From: a bacterium
Lineage (GTDB): Bacteria; UBA9089
DNA: 6,023 bases
Direction of reading: 5' to 3'
Assembly (NCBI GenBank): GCA_003485015.1
Contig: DNCN01000121.1
Coordinates: 1-6,023 of the forward strand
Below the pieces are notes generated by a model. It did not search any database. It was given only the letters and a program-made list of their open reading frames with translations, and was not told where the DNA came from. Shown here piece by piece: positions 1 through 5,894 of the stretch (the first letter of the stretch is position 1; each line of letters begins with the position of its first letter). Both the position numbers and the translations under genes were made by a program.

Positions 1-696
1 GCTTACTGGAGTGATAGTCTCATCGTCCTTACCCATTTTAAGGGCCATGGCTTAACCGGTTTTGGGGGTACAATAAAGAATGTGGGTATGGGTCTTACAG
101 ACAAGATAGGCAAGTGCAAGATGCATACCGATACTGGTCCTATCGTGGAAGAAGAGAGGTGTCAAGGTTGTGGACTCTGCCTCAAATGGTGTGCGAGTGA
201 AGCTATCAATCTTTATAATGAGGTAGTCAAGATAGATCAAGCAAAGTGTGTGGGTTGCGGGCAATGTCTGGTTAGCTGTTCCAATAAGGCTATAAGGATA
301 GATTGGAATGCCGTCTCTTCAAGAGTAGTCCAAGAGCGGATATGCGAAGCAGCCTTAGCCGTTCTTAAAGAGAGAAAGGCTCTCTTTTTGAATTTTCTTA
401 TGGATGTCACCCCTGACTGTGATTGTTGCCCCCATTCTGATGCACCTATTGTCCCAGATATTGGGATCCTTGCCTCGAGAGATCCTGTAGCCATTGATCA
501 GGCTGGGGTTGATCTAGTCAATAGCACAGCCGGACTCAAAGATACCGCCCTTAAAATAAATCTTGAATCCGGTGAGGATAAATTTAGAGGATTGCATCCG
601 CAGGTCTCTTGGGAGATTCAACTTGAATACGCTGAGGCGATCGGCTTGGGGTCAAGAGAGTATGAACTCATTGCCCTCCGGGAGAACGTGGTGTAA
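1..696 (+). CDS. DUF362 family iron-sulfur protein with double [4Fe-4S] ferredoxin segment (5' end missing)
   Basis: The reading frame is open from base 1, so this is the C-terminal 231 residues of a longer protein; the GTG at 82 is internal, not a start. Residues 12-31 contain HFKGH followed by FGGTIKNVGMG, a stretch characteristic of the DUF362 family. Two CxxCxxCxxxC motifs follow (C54, C57, C60, C64 and C83, C86, C89, C93), the pattern of a two-[4Fe-4S] ferredoxin, with A and S where a classical ferredoxin has proline after the last cysteine. A further CDCC cluster lies at 140-143, ahead of the family-typical DIGILASRDPVAIDQAGVDLV region (written here as one motif of family type). DUF362 proteins are presumed cytoplasmic redox or metal-centre proteins, but their reaction is not established, so I assign none. 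The gene ends 165 bp before the next start and is separated from it by a strong promoter, so it is probably a different transcription unit. The family call is firm; the function is open. Confidence 0.9.
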   Translation, partial: AYWSDSLIVLTHFKGHGLTGFGGTIKNVGMGLTDKIGKCKMHTDTGPIVEEERCQGCGLCLKWCASEAINLYNEVVKIDQAKCVGCGQCLVSCSNKAIRIDWNAVSSRVVQERICEAALAVLKERKALFLNFLMDVTPDCDCCPHSDAPIVPDIGILASRDPVAIDQAGVDLVNSTAGLKDTALKINLESGEDKFRGLHPQVSWEIQLEYAEAIGLGSREYELIALRENVV

Positions 697-769
697 GAAA
701 CATAGAGTCAAGGAAAGATCTTATGTTTGTTAGCAATTTTTTAAAAACCTTGGATTTTTTACAATTTTC

Positions 770-798
770 TTGACAAATATCTTGAATTAAATTATAAT
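770..798 (+). promoter_or_regulatory. Consensus sigma-70-type promoter for the three-gene envelope operon
   Basis: TTGACA at 770-775 and TATAAT at 793-798 are both perfect matches to the housekeeping consensus, with an optimal 17-bp spacer. The 40 bases upstream (about 730-769) are very AT-rich with several T and A runs and could act as an UP element. Transcription would start near 805-806, leaving a leader of about 56 nt before the ATG at 862. No extended -10 TG is present and no operator-like palindrome overlaps the boxes, which suggests constitutive expression. The position, just upstream of a tight gene cluster and downstream of an unrelated stop codon, supports function. Confidence 0.85.
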
Positions 799-804
799 TT
801 TTTT

Positions 805-861
805 GAGTTTAGTCACGTTATCTTTTCTCTACCTTTAACTCCAAATAAAAAAACCTACAAG
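805..861 (+). other. Predicted 5' leader without a Shine-Dalgarno sequence
   Basis: This is the expected untranslated leader between the predicted transcription start and the ATG at 862. It is pyrimidine-rich in the middle and A-rich in the last 20 bases, ending CCTACAAG before ATG. No GGAG, AGGA or GAGG lies within 20 bases of the start, unlike the two downstream genes, which have AAGGA or AAAGG. A short complementarity (GAGTT at 805-809 with AACTC at 837-841) exists, but it is only 5 bp with a long loop. Initiation probably relies on the unstructured A-rich stretch. Confidence 0.5.
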
Positions 862-3108
862 ATGCAAAAGAGCCTTTTACTTCTTTCCATAGTGCTTCTT
901 TTTGCCAATCTCTCCTTTGCGGCGGAGCCTGATCGCCTCTATGAGCAAGCAAACACTGCCTTTGCGGCACGGAACTATAAGGAAGCAAAGGGGCTCTTTG
1001 AGAAGTATCTTATTCTTTTTCCCGATGGCAAAGACAGGACCAAGGTCCAATACTTCCTTGGAGAAAGCTCCTACCAGTTAAATCAGTTCCAAAATGCTAT
1101 CGATGCCTTTAATGTGGTAGTCCGCTGTTACCCTGATGATCCATTGGCCATTGATGCCCAGAACAGGATTGGCGATTCTTATCAGAGACTTGGTCGAACA
1201 GGAGAGGCCCTCAAGGCCTATCAGAAGGTAGCTGAAAAACACCCCCATACCCAACAGGCCGAGTATGCCAACTACTCTATCTCCTGGCTAAAGAATCCTG
1301 ACTTAAAGCTTAAACCCAAGATCCATCTCTTGCCAGATGTTCAGATGCAATTGGCCAAAGAGGCCTTTGCTCGTAAGGAGTATGAAAAGGCCAAAGTGGA
1401 GTTTGAAAACTTTCTCCATTCTTTTCCCGATCATGAGATGGCCCCCTATGCCCGAATTCAAGTTGCTGAGTGTCACTACCATCTGGGTAGATATGCAGAA
1501 GCCATTCCTAACTACCAGAAGGCCTTGACCAACTACCCGGAAAATCTATATCGGGATTACGCCCAATATTCCATAGGGTGGTGCTACTACCGATTGGGCA
1601 ACCTCAAAGAGGCACTCGAAGCCTTTAAAAGACTGGCGAGGGAGTTCCCCAAGAGCCGGTATCTTGCCTCCTTAGAGGGGCTTTCTGATGAGATCAAAGG
1701 GAAGATACAGCTCAAGGAAGCGGAGGAGTTGTACAACGAGGCTCAGGATAATTATAAGAGAGGTAATCTTGCCCTAGCCTATCAAGAGCTTGAAAGATTG
1801 ATCAATGAGTATCCTCAGAGCCCATATGTTCCAGAGGCCAAGATCAAACTCGCAGAGATCAAATCGGCTCTTCATCCTGAGGCAGAGAAACTCTATAAAG
1901 AGGCTTCAAAGTTACATCAGGGAAGAGATTATGAAGGGGCCATCGAAAAATACCGATGGATCATCTCGGGATACCCGAGTAGTGAATATGCCAAACTTGC
2001 CTCTAAGGCCTTGGCACTTATCGTTGAAGAGATGATCGAATCTGAGGCAGCTATTCTTTGGAGTAAGGCCGAAAAAGCGGTCGATGAAGGAAGAAGAGAA
2101 GAGGCTGGGAATCGCTATCAGGAGATAATTGAACGTTACCCCACCAGTAGTTTTGGCAAAAAGGCTCGTGAGAGGTTCAATGAAATCCTCCTTATCTTCG
2201 AGGAGAAAGAGGCCGAGAAGATGTATCAGCTTGCTTTGGGACATTTAAGGGAGGAGAGGTTTCAACAGGCTATTGGTGAATTCGAGAAGATTATCCTCAC
2301 CTATCCCAAATCTCGTTACATTGAGCCGGCCAAAAAAGGGATAGTTGAAGCAAGGAGGGCCCTCTTTGAACTCCAGGCCAAGAGGGGGTATGAGATAGCT
2401 AATGAGTACTACCGGCTCAAGGACTATAATCGGGCCTTGGATGAATTTCAAAAGGTATTGGAGGGGTATCCTGGAACCCCTTATGCCGGAAAGGCTAAGG
2501 CTGCCATTGACCAGATTTCGAAGATCTTTCTGGACAAAGAGAGCGAAGATGTTTATAATTTAGCTAGACGCTATTACAGCGAAGGTCAACTTGACAAATC
2601 CTTCAAAGAGTTCCAGAGGTTGATAGATGAGTATCCAGAGAGTCAGTATCGAGAAGCAGCAGTTGAGGCCATGGCCAAGATATCAAAGGAGATGGTCAAT
2701 GAGGTAGCCAAAGAGCTTTATGATCGGGGACGTGGTTATCAGAAGAACGGTGATTATGCTTTAGCTATAGAGGAGTATGAGATTCTACTCAAGAGGCATC
2801 CATCTAGTTACTGGGCCCCTTATGCCCAGTACGCTCGGACTGAGTGCTTCTACACCGGCTATAGTGACTATAGACGAGCCCAGGCAGAATGGTTGAAGAT
2901 GGTTGATACCTTTCCTACCCACGAACTGAGCCCCCATGCCCTTTACCATGTCGGTGAATGTTATGAAAAACTCAAGGAGTGGGAGAAGGCCAAGGCCACC
3001 TATAAACGTCTGGTGGAGGAGTATCCCGAGAGTATGTATGGCAAGGGCGAGCTGGCCCAGTTCATCCGGGCATTTTTAACCTCGTCCCAGGAAGGAATGA
3101 AGGACTAA
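862..3108 (+). CDS. Secreted multi-TPR periplasmic protein (about 15 repeat units)
   Basis: The 748-residue protein starts with a clear signal peptide: K3, a hydrophobic run from about 4 to 17, then LSFA|AEP with likely cleavage after A20. This supports the ATG at 862 despite a missing Shine-Dalgarno. The rest is helical repeats of tetratricopeptide type, each ending in an (Y/F/H)P turn, at 53, 90, 127, 188, 225, 262, 317, 371, 426, 481, 536, 591, 646, 684 and 721. Spacing is 37 in the N-terminal and C-terminal parts, close to canonical TPR, but 54-55 in the middle. No enzyme motif or transmembrane segment other than the signal is visible. TPR proteins of this kind (compare CpoB/YbgF and BamD, both much shorter) act as scaffolds in the cell envelope; the partner here is unknown. 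It is first gene of an operon with an outer-membrane-type protein and a chaperone. The TPR/secreted call is firm; the precise role is inference. Confidence 0.92.
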   Translation: MQKSLLLLSIVLLFANLSFAAEPDRLYEQANTAFAARNYKEAKGLFEKYLILFPDGKDRTKVQYFLGESSYQLNQFQNAIDAFNVVVRCYPDDPLAIDAQNRIGDSYQRLGRTGEALKAYQKVAEKHPHTQQAEYANYSISWLKNPDLKLKPKIHLLPDVQMQLAKEAFARKEYEKAKVEFENFLHSFPDHEMAPYARIQVAECHYHLGRYAEAIPNYQKALTNYPENLYRDYAQYSIGWCYYRLGNLKEALEAFKRLAREFPKSRYLASLEGLSDEIKGKIQLKEAEELYNEAQDNYKRGNLALAYQELERLINEYPQSPYVPEAKIKLAEIKSALHPEAEKLYKEASKLHQGRDYEGAIEKYRWIISGYPSSEYAKLASKALALIVEEMIESEAAILWSKAEKAVDEGRREEAGNRYQEIIERYPTSSFGKKARERFNEILLIFEEKEAEKMYQLALGHLREERFQQAIGEFEKIILTYPKSRYIEPAKKGIVEARRALFELQAKRGYEIANEYYRLKDYNRALDEFQKVLEGYPGTPYAGKAKAAIDQISKIFLDKESEDVYNLARRYYSEGQLDKSFKEFQRLIDEYPESQYREAAVEAMAKISKEMVNEVAKELYDRGRGYQKNGDYALAIEEYEILLKRHPSSYWAPYAQYARTECFYTGYSDYRRAQAEWLKMVDTFPTHELSPHALYHVGECYEKLKEWEKAKATYKRLVEEYPESMYGKGELAQFIRAFLTSSQEGMKD
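1714..2841 (+). repeat. Seven tandem 55-residue TPR-derived modules inside the secreted protein
   Basis: An aromatic residue of the first helix recurs at 291, 345, 400, 455, 510, 565 and 620 (spacing 54, then 55 five times). Each is followed exactly 26 residues later by the (Y/H)P turn at 317, 371, 426, 481, 536, 591 and 646. Each module is a TPR-like helix pair, with consensus around LY-x-A-x-x-x-(Y/H) then A-x-x-x-(F/Y)-x-x-(I/L)-x-x-x-YP-x-(S/T)-x-(Y/F). It is then extended by about 20 predicted helical, charge-rich residues before the next module. At DNA level the period is 165 bp, but the copies have diverged too far to align as nucleotide repeats, so the expansion is old and kept for protein structure. 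Confidence 0.8.
3100..3104 (+). promoter_or_regulatory. Ribosome binding site AAGGA that decides a TTG start
   Basis: AAGGA ends 5 bases before the TTG at 3110 and lies inside the last codons of the upstream gene. The TTG begins one base after the upstream stop codon (3106-3108), so translation is probably coupled. No ATG or GTG exists in this frame before the signal-peptide hydrophobic core, which makes the TTG the only sensible start. Confidence 0.65.
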
Positions 3109-3109
3109 A

Positions 3110-4867
3110 TTGAGACTCAATGATCAAAGCTCAAACCTTTCCTTCGGCGGATTTGTACGAATCTCTCTCATATGGACTTTTCCTCTGGTTTTATTTCTGC
3201 CTGCCTTCGTTTGGGCCCACACGGTGGCTATTCTGGAATTCAAGGATAAGAGTTCACCTCCCTCAATTGTGGCACCAAGTACCATCCATAAACTCTTTAC
3301 GGACCTCTTTCCTCCTGAAGAGTTTACCCTCATCGATCGGGATCTGACCCAGAAGATCGTTCCCCCCTCTACCCGAGAGGCACTCGGTGAGATTACCCCC
3401 TCTATGGCCAGGGTTTTAGGACAGATCTTGGGTGCAGACATCTTGGTTATCGGTGATTATCAGGAGGTAGCTGGCGGAGGGACCTTACGGGGGTCCCTAT
3501 ATATTACCGCCTCCTTTATCGATACAAGCCGCAGCCAGCTCAGCCCAAGGATAACTCGTCAGATTACAGATCTCTTTGAGATGAGTTTTGCACGTCAAGG
3601 CTTAGTTGAAGCTGTGACCGATAGAATCATCCTTCTCAACATTGGTTCTTTTCATGGTGTTCAGATTGGAGACCGGTTCTTAGTTGAACGGAGTGGTTAT
3701 TTAGTGGGTGAGATCCAAGTAAGCCGAGTAGAAAGGTATATGTCCGAGGCCTTACTCATCTCCTCAGATGGTGCTGTCCAGGTGGGTGATGTGGTCTATA
3801 GAAGACCGATTGGGCCAGTGAGTTCTGCCCCAAGGCGGATTCTCATCGTTGATTCTACTCCTAGTGGGGCAAGGTTTAATCTTAATGGTATCCAGAGAGG
3901 TATAGCTCCACTCATTATCTACGAACCAGATATTAGGATACATACCATCGACCTATTGAAAGATGGCTATCTTGACTTTATTGAGGAGATCATCATCGAA
4001 GAGAGCCCCTCTTCTTTCTTGGATGCGAATCTGGTCTTGGCTAAGTTGCAGCAGAGGGGTTATCCTCCCTCGGCCAAGGAATCAAGCCTCATCATCTCAT
4101 CTTCTCCATCTAACGCTAAGGTCTATCTGGATGGTGAGCTGAAAGGGATTACCCCCATTGCCATCTGTCACCTTCCTTCTGGTCTCTTTAGGGTGAAGGT
4201 AGCTAAGACTGGCTATAAGAGTGTTGAGCATGAGATAGTTCTCAAAGAACAAGAAGAGAGGAGGCTCAATATCAATCTTGAGCCAAGTCCGATCCTTGAA
4301 GCTAAGGTCCCGCCAGCTAAGCCAATTCCTCCGCCACCAGAGTTATTCCAAGTCCAGACCCCTTATGGCCAGAGCAGAGGTGGTTTCTACCTAGCCTTAA
4401 AATGCCCAGAGATCTTTGCCTTCCGCATTGGGGCATTTTTGGAGGGACTGGAATTGAGACTCCAGGGACCAGGCCTTGGTGCCAAATACCAGTTCCGAGG
4501 GTTTGGATTTGAGAGGGTAGCGGTGGACCTTTACTGGAGGTTTTATGATATGCGCCACAAGGAGAAAGATCAGGGTTTCGACCTCCGGGCGATCTTAGGA
4601 GCACCTTTTGACAGCGGTTTTGGTCTGATGAACCTTACTGCGGGTGTGGGCTATCGGAATGCCCCTGAGAAGGGATTCCATCTCTTCGGCGGCTTTGATA
4701 GTTATCTTACCCCTAAGCTTAAGCTATTGGCTGAATACGACAACTTAGACGGCTTTGTTGCTGGCCTGCGTTATGACTTATTCCAAGATATCAGGTTTGC
4801 CTTGGGCGCAGGGAATGAGCCTGATGGTACCCCCCGGTTAGATGCCTCTCTCTCCCTTCAAAGGTAA
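3110..4867 (+). CDS. Envelope protein: CsgG-like, FlgT-C-like, two PEGA domains, C-terminal beta-barrel-like domain
   Basis: The 585-residue protein starts at TTG. An N-terminal signal with a hydrophobic core at about 19-34 is probably cut after VWA (A36). Residues 37-155 resemble the CsgG/LpoB/FlgT alpha/beta fold: VAILEF at 39-44 and LGADILVIGDY at 107-117. Residues 164-232 resemble the FlgT C-terminal domain, with NIGSFHGVQIGD near 177-188 and VQVGDVVYRR near 223-232. Two PEGA domains follow, at about 242-310 (STPSGARF..NG, KDGY 284-287) and 327-394 (SSPSNAKVYLDG, KTGY 366-369). A proline-rich linker (about 400-410) leads to roughly 165 residues of short alternating strands ending LSLQR, with the motifs LLAEYDN and GLRYDLF seen in YjbH-like outer-membrane barrels; the end lacks the usual terminal phenylalanine. 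No cysteine follows the signal, so it is not a lipoprotein. I infer a periplasm-facing protein anchored in the outer membrane that may bind peptidoglycan or surface polymer. Domain calls are by motif, the barrel less certain than the PEGA pair. Confidence 0.85.
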   Translation: MRLNDQSSNLSFGGFVRISLIWTFPLVLFLPAFVWAHTVAILEFKDKSSPPSIVAPSTIHKLFTDLFPPEEFTLIDRDLTQKIVPPSTREALGEITPSMARVLGQILGADILVIGDYQEVAGGGTLRGSLYITASFIDTSRSQLSPRITRQITDLFEMSFARQGLVEAVTDRIILLNIGSFHGVQIGDRFLVERSGYLVGEIQVSRVERYMSEALLISSDGAVQVGDVVYRRPIGPVSSAPRRILIVDSTPSGARFNLNGIQRGIAPLIIYEPDIRIHTIDLLKDGYLDFIEEIIIEESPSSFLDANLVLAKLQQRGYPPSAKESSLIISSSPSNAKVYLDGELKGITPIAICHLPSGLFRVKVAKTGYKSVEHEIVLKEQEERRLNINLEPSPILEAKVPPAKPIPPPPELFQVQTPYGQSRGGFYLALKCPEIFAFRIGAFLEGLELRLQGPGLGAKYQFRGFGFERVAVDLYWRFYDMRHKEKDQGFDLRAILGAPFDSGFGLMNLTAGVGYRNAPEKGFHLFGGFDSYLTPKLKLLAEYDNLDGFVAGLRYDLFQDIRFALGAGNEPDGTPRLDASLSLQR

Positions 4868-4875
4868 TTTTCGAT

Positions 4876-5586
4876 ATGTTGGGTTACTTCAGAAGATCAA
4901 TAAAGCCCATTCTCTGGCTTGTGGTCATTGGGTTTGTGGGGAGCATATTCCTCTACTGGGGGATGGGATATTCACCGAGCAGCCGTACTCCACCCGAAGT
5001 AGCTAGAATAGATGGCCAGGATTTGTCGACTCGCAGAGTCAACATGCTTTATGAGAACTACATCCGTTTCTACCGCTCTATTTTCAAGGAAGACTTTAAT
5101 GAATCGATGGTCAAAGATGAGCTACGCAGAAGGGTCCTAGAGGAACTCATCCGCGAAAAGATTCTCTTTAATGAGGCAAAACGGGTTGGTATTAGGGTAA
5201 AAGACGAAGAGGTTATGGATGAGATAAAGAAGCCTTTTAGGGATGAGAAGGGGAACCTTGATGTTCGAAGATACAACCAGTACCTTGAGTGGATGAGCAG
5301 GAGAACTTCGGATTTTTGGATATTGAAAGAAGAGGCTATGGCTAACCTGATGATAGAGAGGTTGATCACACCCATAAGAGATGCAGTTAAGGTGACAGAC
5401 TTAGAGGTGGAGGACTACTATTATAAAATAACTGAGAAGCCGAAGGCGAAAGATCTAGAAGAGAAGAAGGAAGAACTAAAGAAGGCTCTGTGTAACCAGA
5501 AGAATAGACAGCTCTATGAAGACTGGTATAATTCTCTCAGAGAGAAGGCTAAGATCGAACTATCTCCCAATTTCGAAAAGAGCTAA
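4876..5586 (+). CDS. Membrane-anchored SurA/PpiD-like chaperone lacking the parvulin PPIase domain
   Basis: The 236-residue protein has a basic N-terminus (R6, R7, K10) and one transmembrane helix at about 11-32, the layout of PpiD, so the bulk should face the periplasm. Residues 42-172 match the SurA N-terminal chaperone domain: VARIDGQDLS at 42-51, an LIREKILFNEAKRVGIRVKDEEV-type helix pair (key features: EA, GI, and D/E pairs), then the DEKGNLDVRRYNQYL segment. After VTDLEVEDYYYK (173-184) a PpiD protein continues into a parvulin domain of about 100 residues; here it passes directly into a charged helix and the closing W-Y-x-x-L-R-x-K-A-x-I-E-L segment typical of the chaperone domain's end. 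The isomerase domain is therefore cleanly absent, with no frameshift. It should be a holdase, not a PPIase. The ATG lies 8 bp after the upstream stop, with AAAGG at 4860-4864. Its likely clients are outer-membrane proteins, possibly the one encoded just before it. Confidence 0.87.
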   Translation: MLGYFRRSIKPILWLVVIGFVGSIFLYWGMGYSPSSRTPPEVARIDGQDLSTRRVNMLYENYIRFYRSIFKEDFNESMVKDELRRRVLEELIREKILFNEAKRVGIRVKDEEVMDEIKKPFRDEKGNLDVRRYNQYLEWMSRRTSDFWILKEEAMANLMIERLITPIRDAVKVTDLEVEDYYYKITEKPKAKDLEEKKEELKKALCNQKNRQLYEDWYNSLREKAKIELSPNFEKS

Positions 5587-5621
5587 AAGCTAAAAAATCA
5601 ATCTACCTTCACTTATCAACC

Positions 5622-5655
5622 TTTATGTTCTTCTTCCCTCATATCCCCACATAAA
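5622..5655. repeat. Weak inverted repeat, 6-bp stem with 22-base purine/pyrimidine loop
   Basis: TTTATG (5622-5627) is complementary to CATAAA (5650-5655). The loop is pyrimidine-rich on the + strand and purine-rich on the minus strand, with GGGG and GAGGGAAG runs. Six AT-rich pairs across 22 bases are marginal alone; it is listed because it continues the series of hairpins. Confidence 0.35.
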
Positions 5656-5658
5656 CAC

Positions 5659-5694
5659 AAGATAGGCACTTGCTTACGCTCGTGCAACTATCTT
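5659..5694. repeat. Inverted repeat with GNRA-type cap on the minus strand
   Basis: AAGATAG (5659-5665) pairs with CTATCTT (5688-5694), a 2-base bulge (AA at 5686-5687) follows, and GCAC (5666-5669) pairs with GTGC (5682-5685). Inside, the minus strand reads GA-GC-GTAA-GC-AA, giving a 2x2 GA/AA internal loop, two GC pairs and a GUAA tetraloop. The total is 13 base pairs. Confidence 0.75.
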
Positions 5695-5697
5695 CTT

Positions 5698-5720
5698 CCA
5701 GAGGGACTTTACCCCTATGG
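5698..5720. repeat. Inverted repeat, 3+4 bp stem with one mismatch
   Basis: CCA (5698-5700) pairs with TGG (5718-5720), and AGGG (5702-5705) with CCCT (5713-5716), separated by a single G/A mismatch and capped by a 7-base loop. It abuts the next hairpin with a gap of three bases, so the two could stack coaxially. Confidence 0.6.
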
Positions 5721-5725
5721 CGCTC

Positions 5726-5754
5726 AAAGATGCTCCCACTCGGTTGCATTCTTT
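5726..5754. repeat. Inverted repeat with purine internal loop
   Basis: On the minus strand, AAAG (5754-5751), a bulged A, ATGC, AA, CC, the loop GAGT, GG, GA, GCAT and CTTT (5729-5726) form a hairpin. It has a 4-bp outer stem, a single bulge, a 4-bp stem, a 2x2 AA/GA internal loop, and 2 bp closing a tetraloop. In minus sense the internal loop is all purine, compatible with non-canonical A-G pairing. Confidence 0.6.
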
Positions 5755-5769
5755 CTGCTATTGCCCCTC

Positions 5770-5791
5770 GGGGGATTGGCTGCAATCCCCC
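5770..5791. repeat. Inverted repeat, perfect 9-bp GC-rich stem with 4-base loop
   Basis: GGGGGATTG (5770-5778) and CAATCCCCC (5783-5791) are perfectly complementary around GCTG (CAGC on the minus strand). This is the strongest stem in the window. The flanks CCCC at 5764-5767 and CCCCC at 5795-5799 could compete for pairing with the G-run, so more than one fold is possible. Confidence 0.85.
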
Positions 5792-5803
5792 AAACCCCCT
5801 CAG

Positions 5804-5832
5804 GGCTTAGGAATTTTGAAATTTCCTAAGCC
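5804..5832. repeat. Inverted repeat, perfect 10-bp stem
   Basis: GGCTTAGGAA (5804-5813) pairs perfectly with TTCCTAAGCC (5823-5832) across a 9-base loop of T and A residues. An additional G-T wobble is possible outside the stem. It is the first hairpin downstream of the minus-strand promoter. No T-run follows on either strand, so it is not a classical terminator. Confidence 0.8.
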
Positions 5833-5866
5833 TGGACATAACCCCAAAATTATGCTAAGTTTATTT

Positions 5867-5894
5867 ATTATACTCAGAAATTGGCCGATGTCAA
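5867..5894 (-). promoter_or_regulatory. Consensus sigma-70-type promoter on the minus strand
   Basis: Read on the minus strand, TTGACA (5894-5889) and TATAAT (5872-5867) are both perfect consensus hexamers with a 16-bp spacer. Transcription would start near 5860 on an A within an AT-rich stretch and head into the hairpin cluster. No minus-strand protein gene follows within the window, so a non-coding product is the natural reading. A double perfect match at legal spacing is unlikely by chance in 6 kb. Confidence 0.7.

Larger units (their letters stand above)
5592..5860 (-). ncRNA. Candidate structured non-coding RNA, unknown family
   Basis: A transcript from the minus-strand promoter would begin near 5860 and read leftward through six hairpins (5832-5804, 5791-5770, 5754-5726, 5720-5698, 5694-5659, 5655-5622). 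It reaches a run of six T at 5597-5592 on the minus strand. The first five hairpins fill 174 bases with linkers of 3 to 15 bases or fewer. The 5694-5659 hairpin is capped by GC-GUAA-GC, a GNRA tetraloop that exists only in minus-strand sense (UUAC on the other strand), which agrees with the promoter direction. No open reading frame of useful length runs through it. I looked for tmRNA, SRP, RNase P, 6S and common riboswitch hallmarks and saw none. The 3' end is uncertain because no stable hairpin abuts the T-run. A dispersed palindromic repeat is the main alternative. Confidence 0.4.

Noticed and set aside
697..769. Terminator after the DUF362 gene
   Set aside because: T-runs are present, but the only complementarities are AT-rich and very short (for example ACATA with TATGT), so no intrinsic terminator can be supported.
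805..841. GAGTT/AACTC pairing in the operon leader as a regulatory hairpin
   Set aside because: The stem is five base pairs with a 27-base loop, which is not stable or distinctive.
5770..5803. Possible G-quadruplex on the minus strand
   Set aside because: Only three usable G-runs occur close together, and one is fully paired in the 9-bp stem; the fourth run is far away.
5659..5832. CRISPR array or attC-like site in the repeat-rich region
   Set aside because: The inverted repeats differ from one another, there is no regular direct repeat with spacers, and no integrase core-site pattern is seen.
5802..5848. Minus-strand 10-codon leader peptide (MSRLRKFQNS) starting near 5838 inside the RNA candidate
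   Set aside because: The G-run is only two bases from the ATG and no run of regulatory codons is present, so an attenuator reading is not supported.
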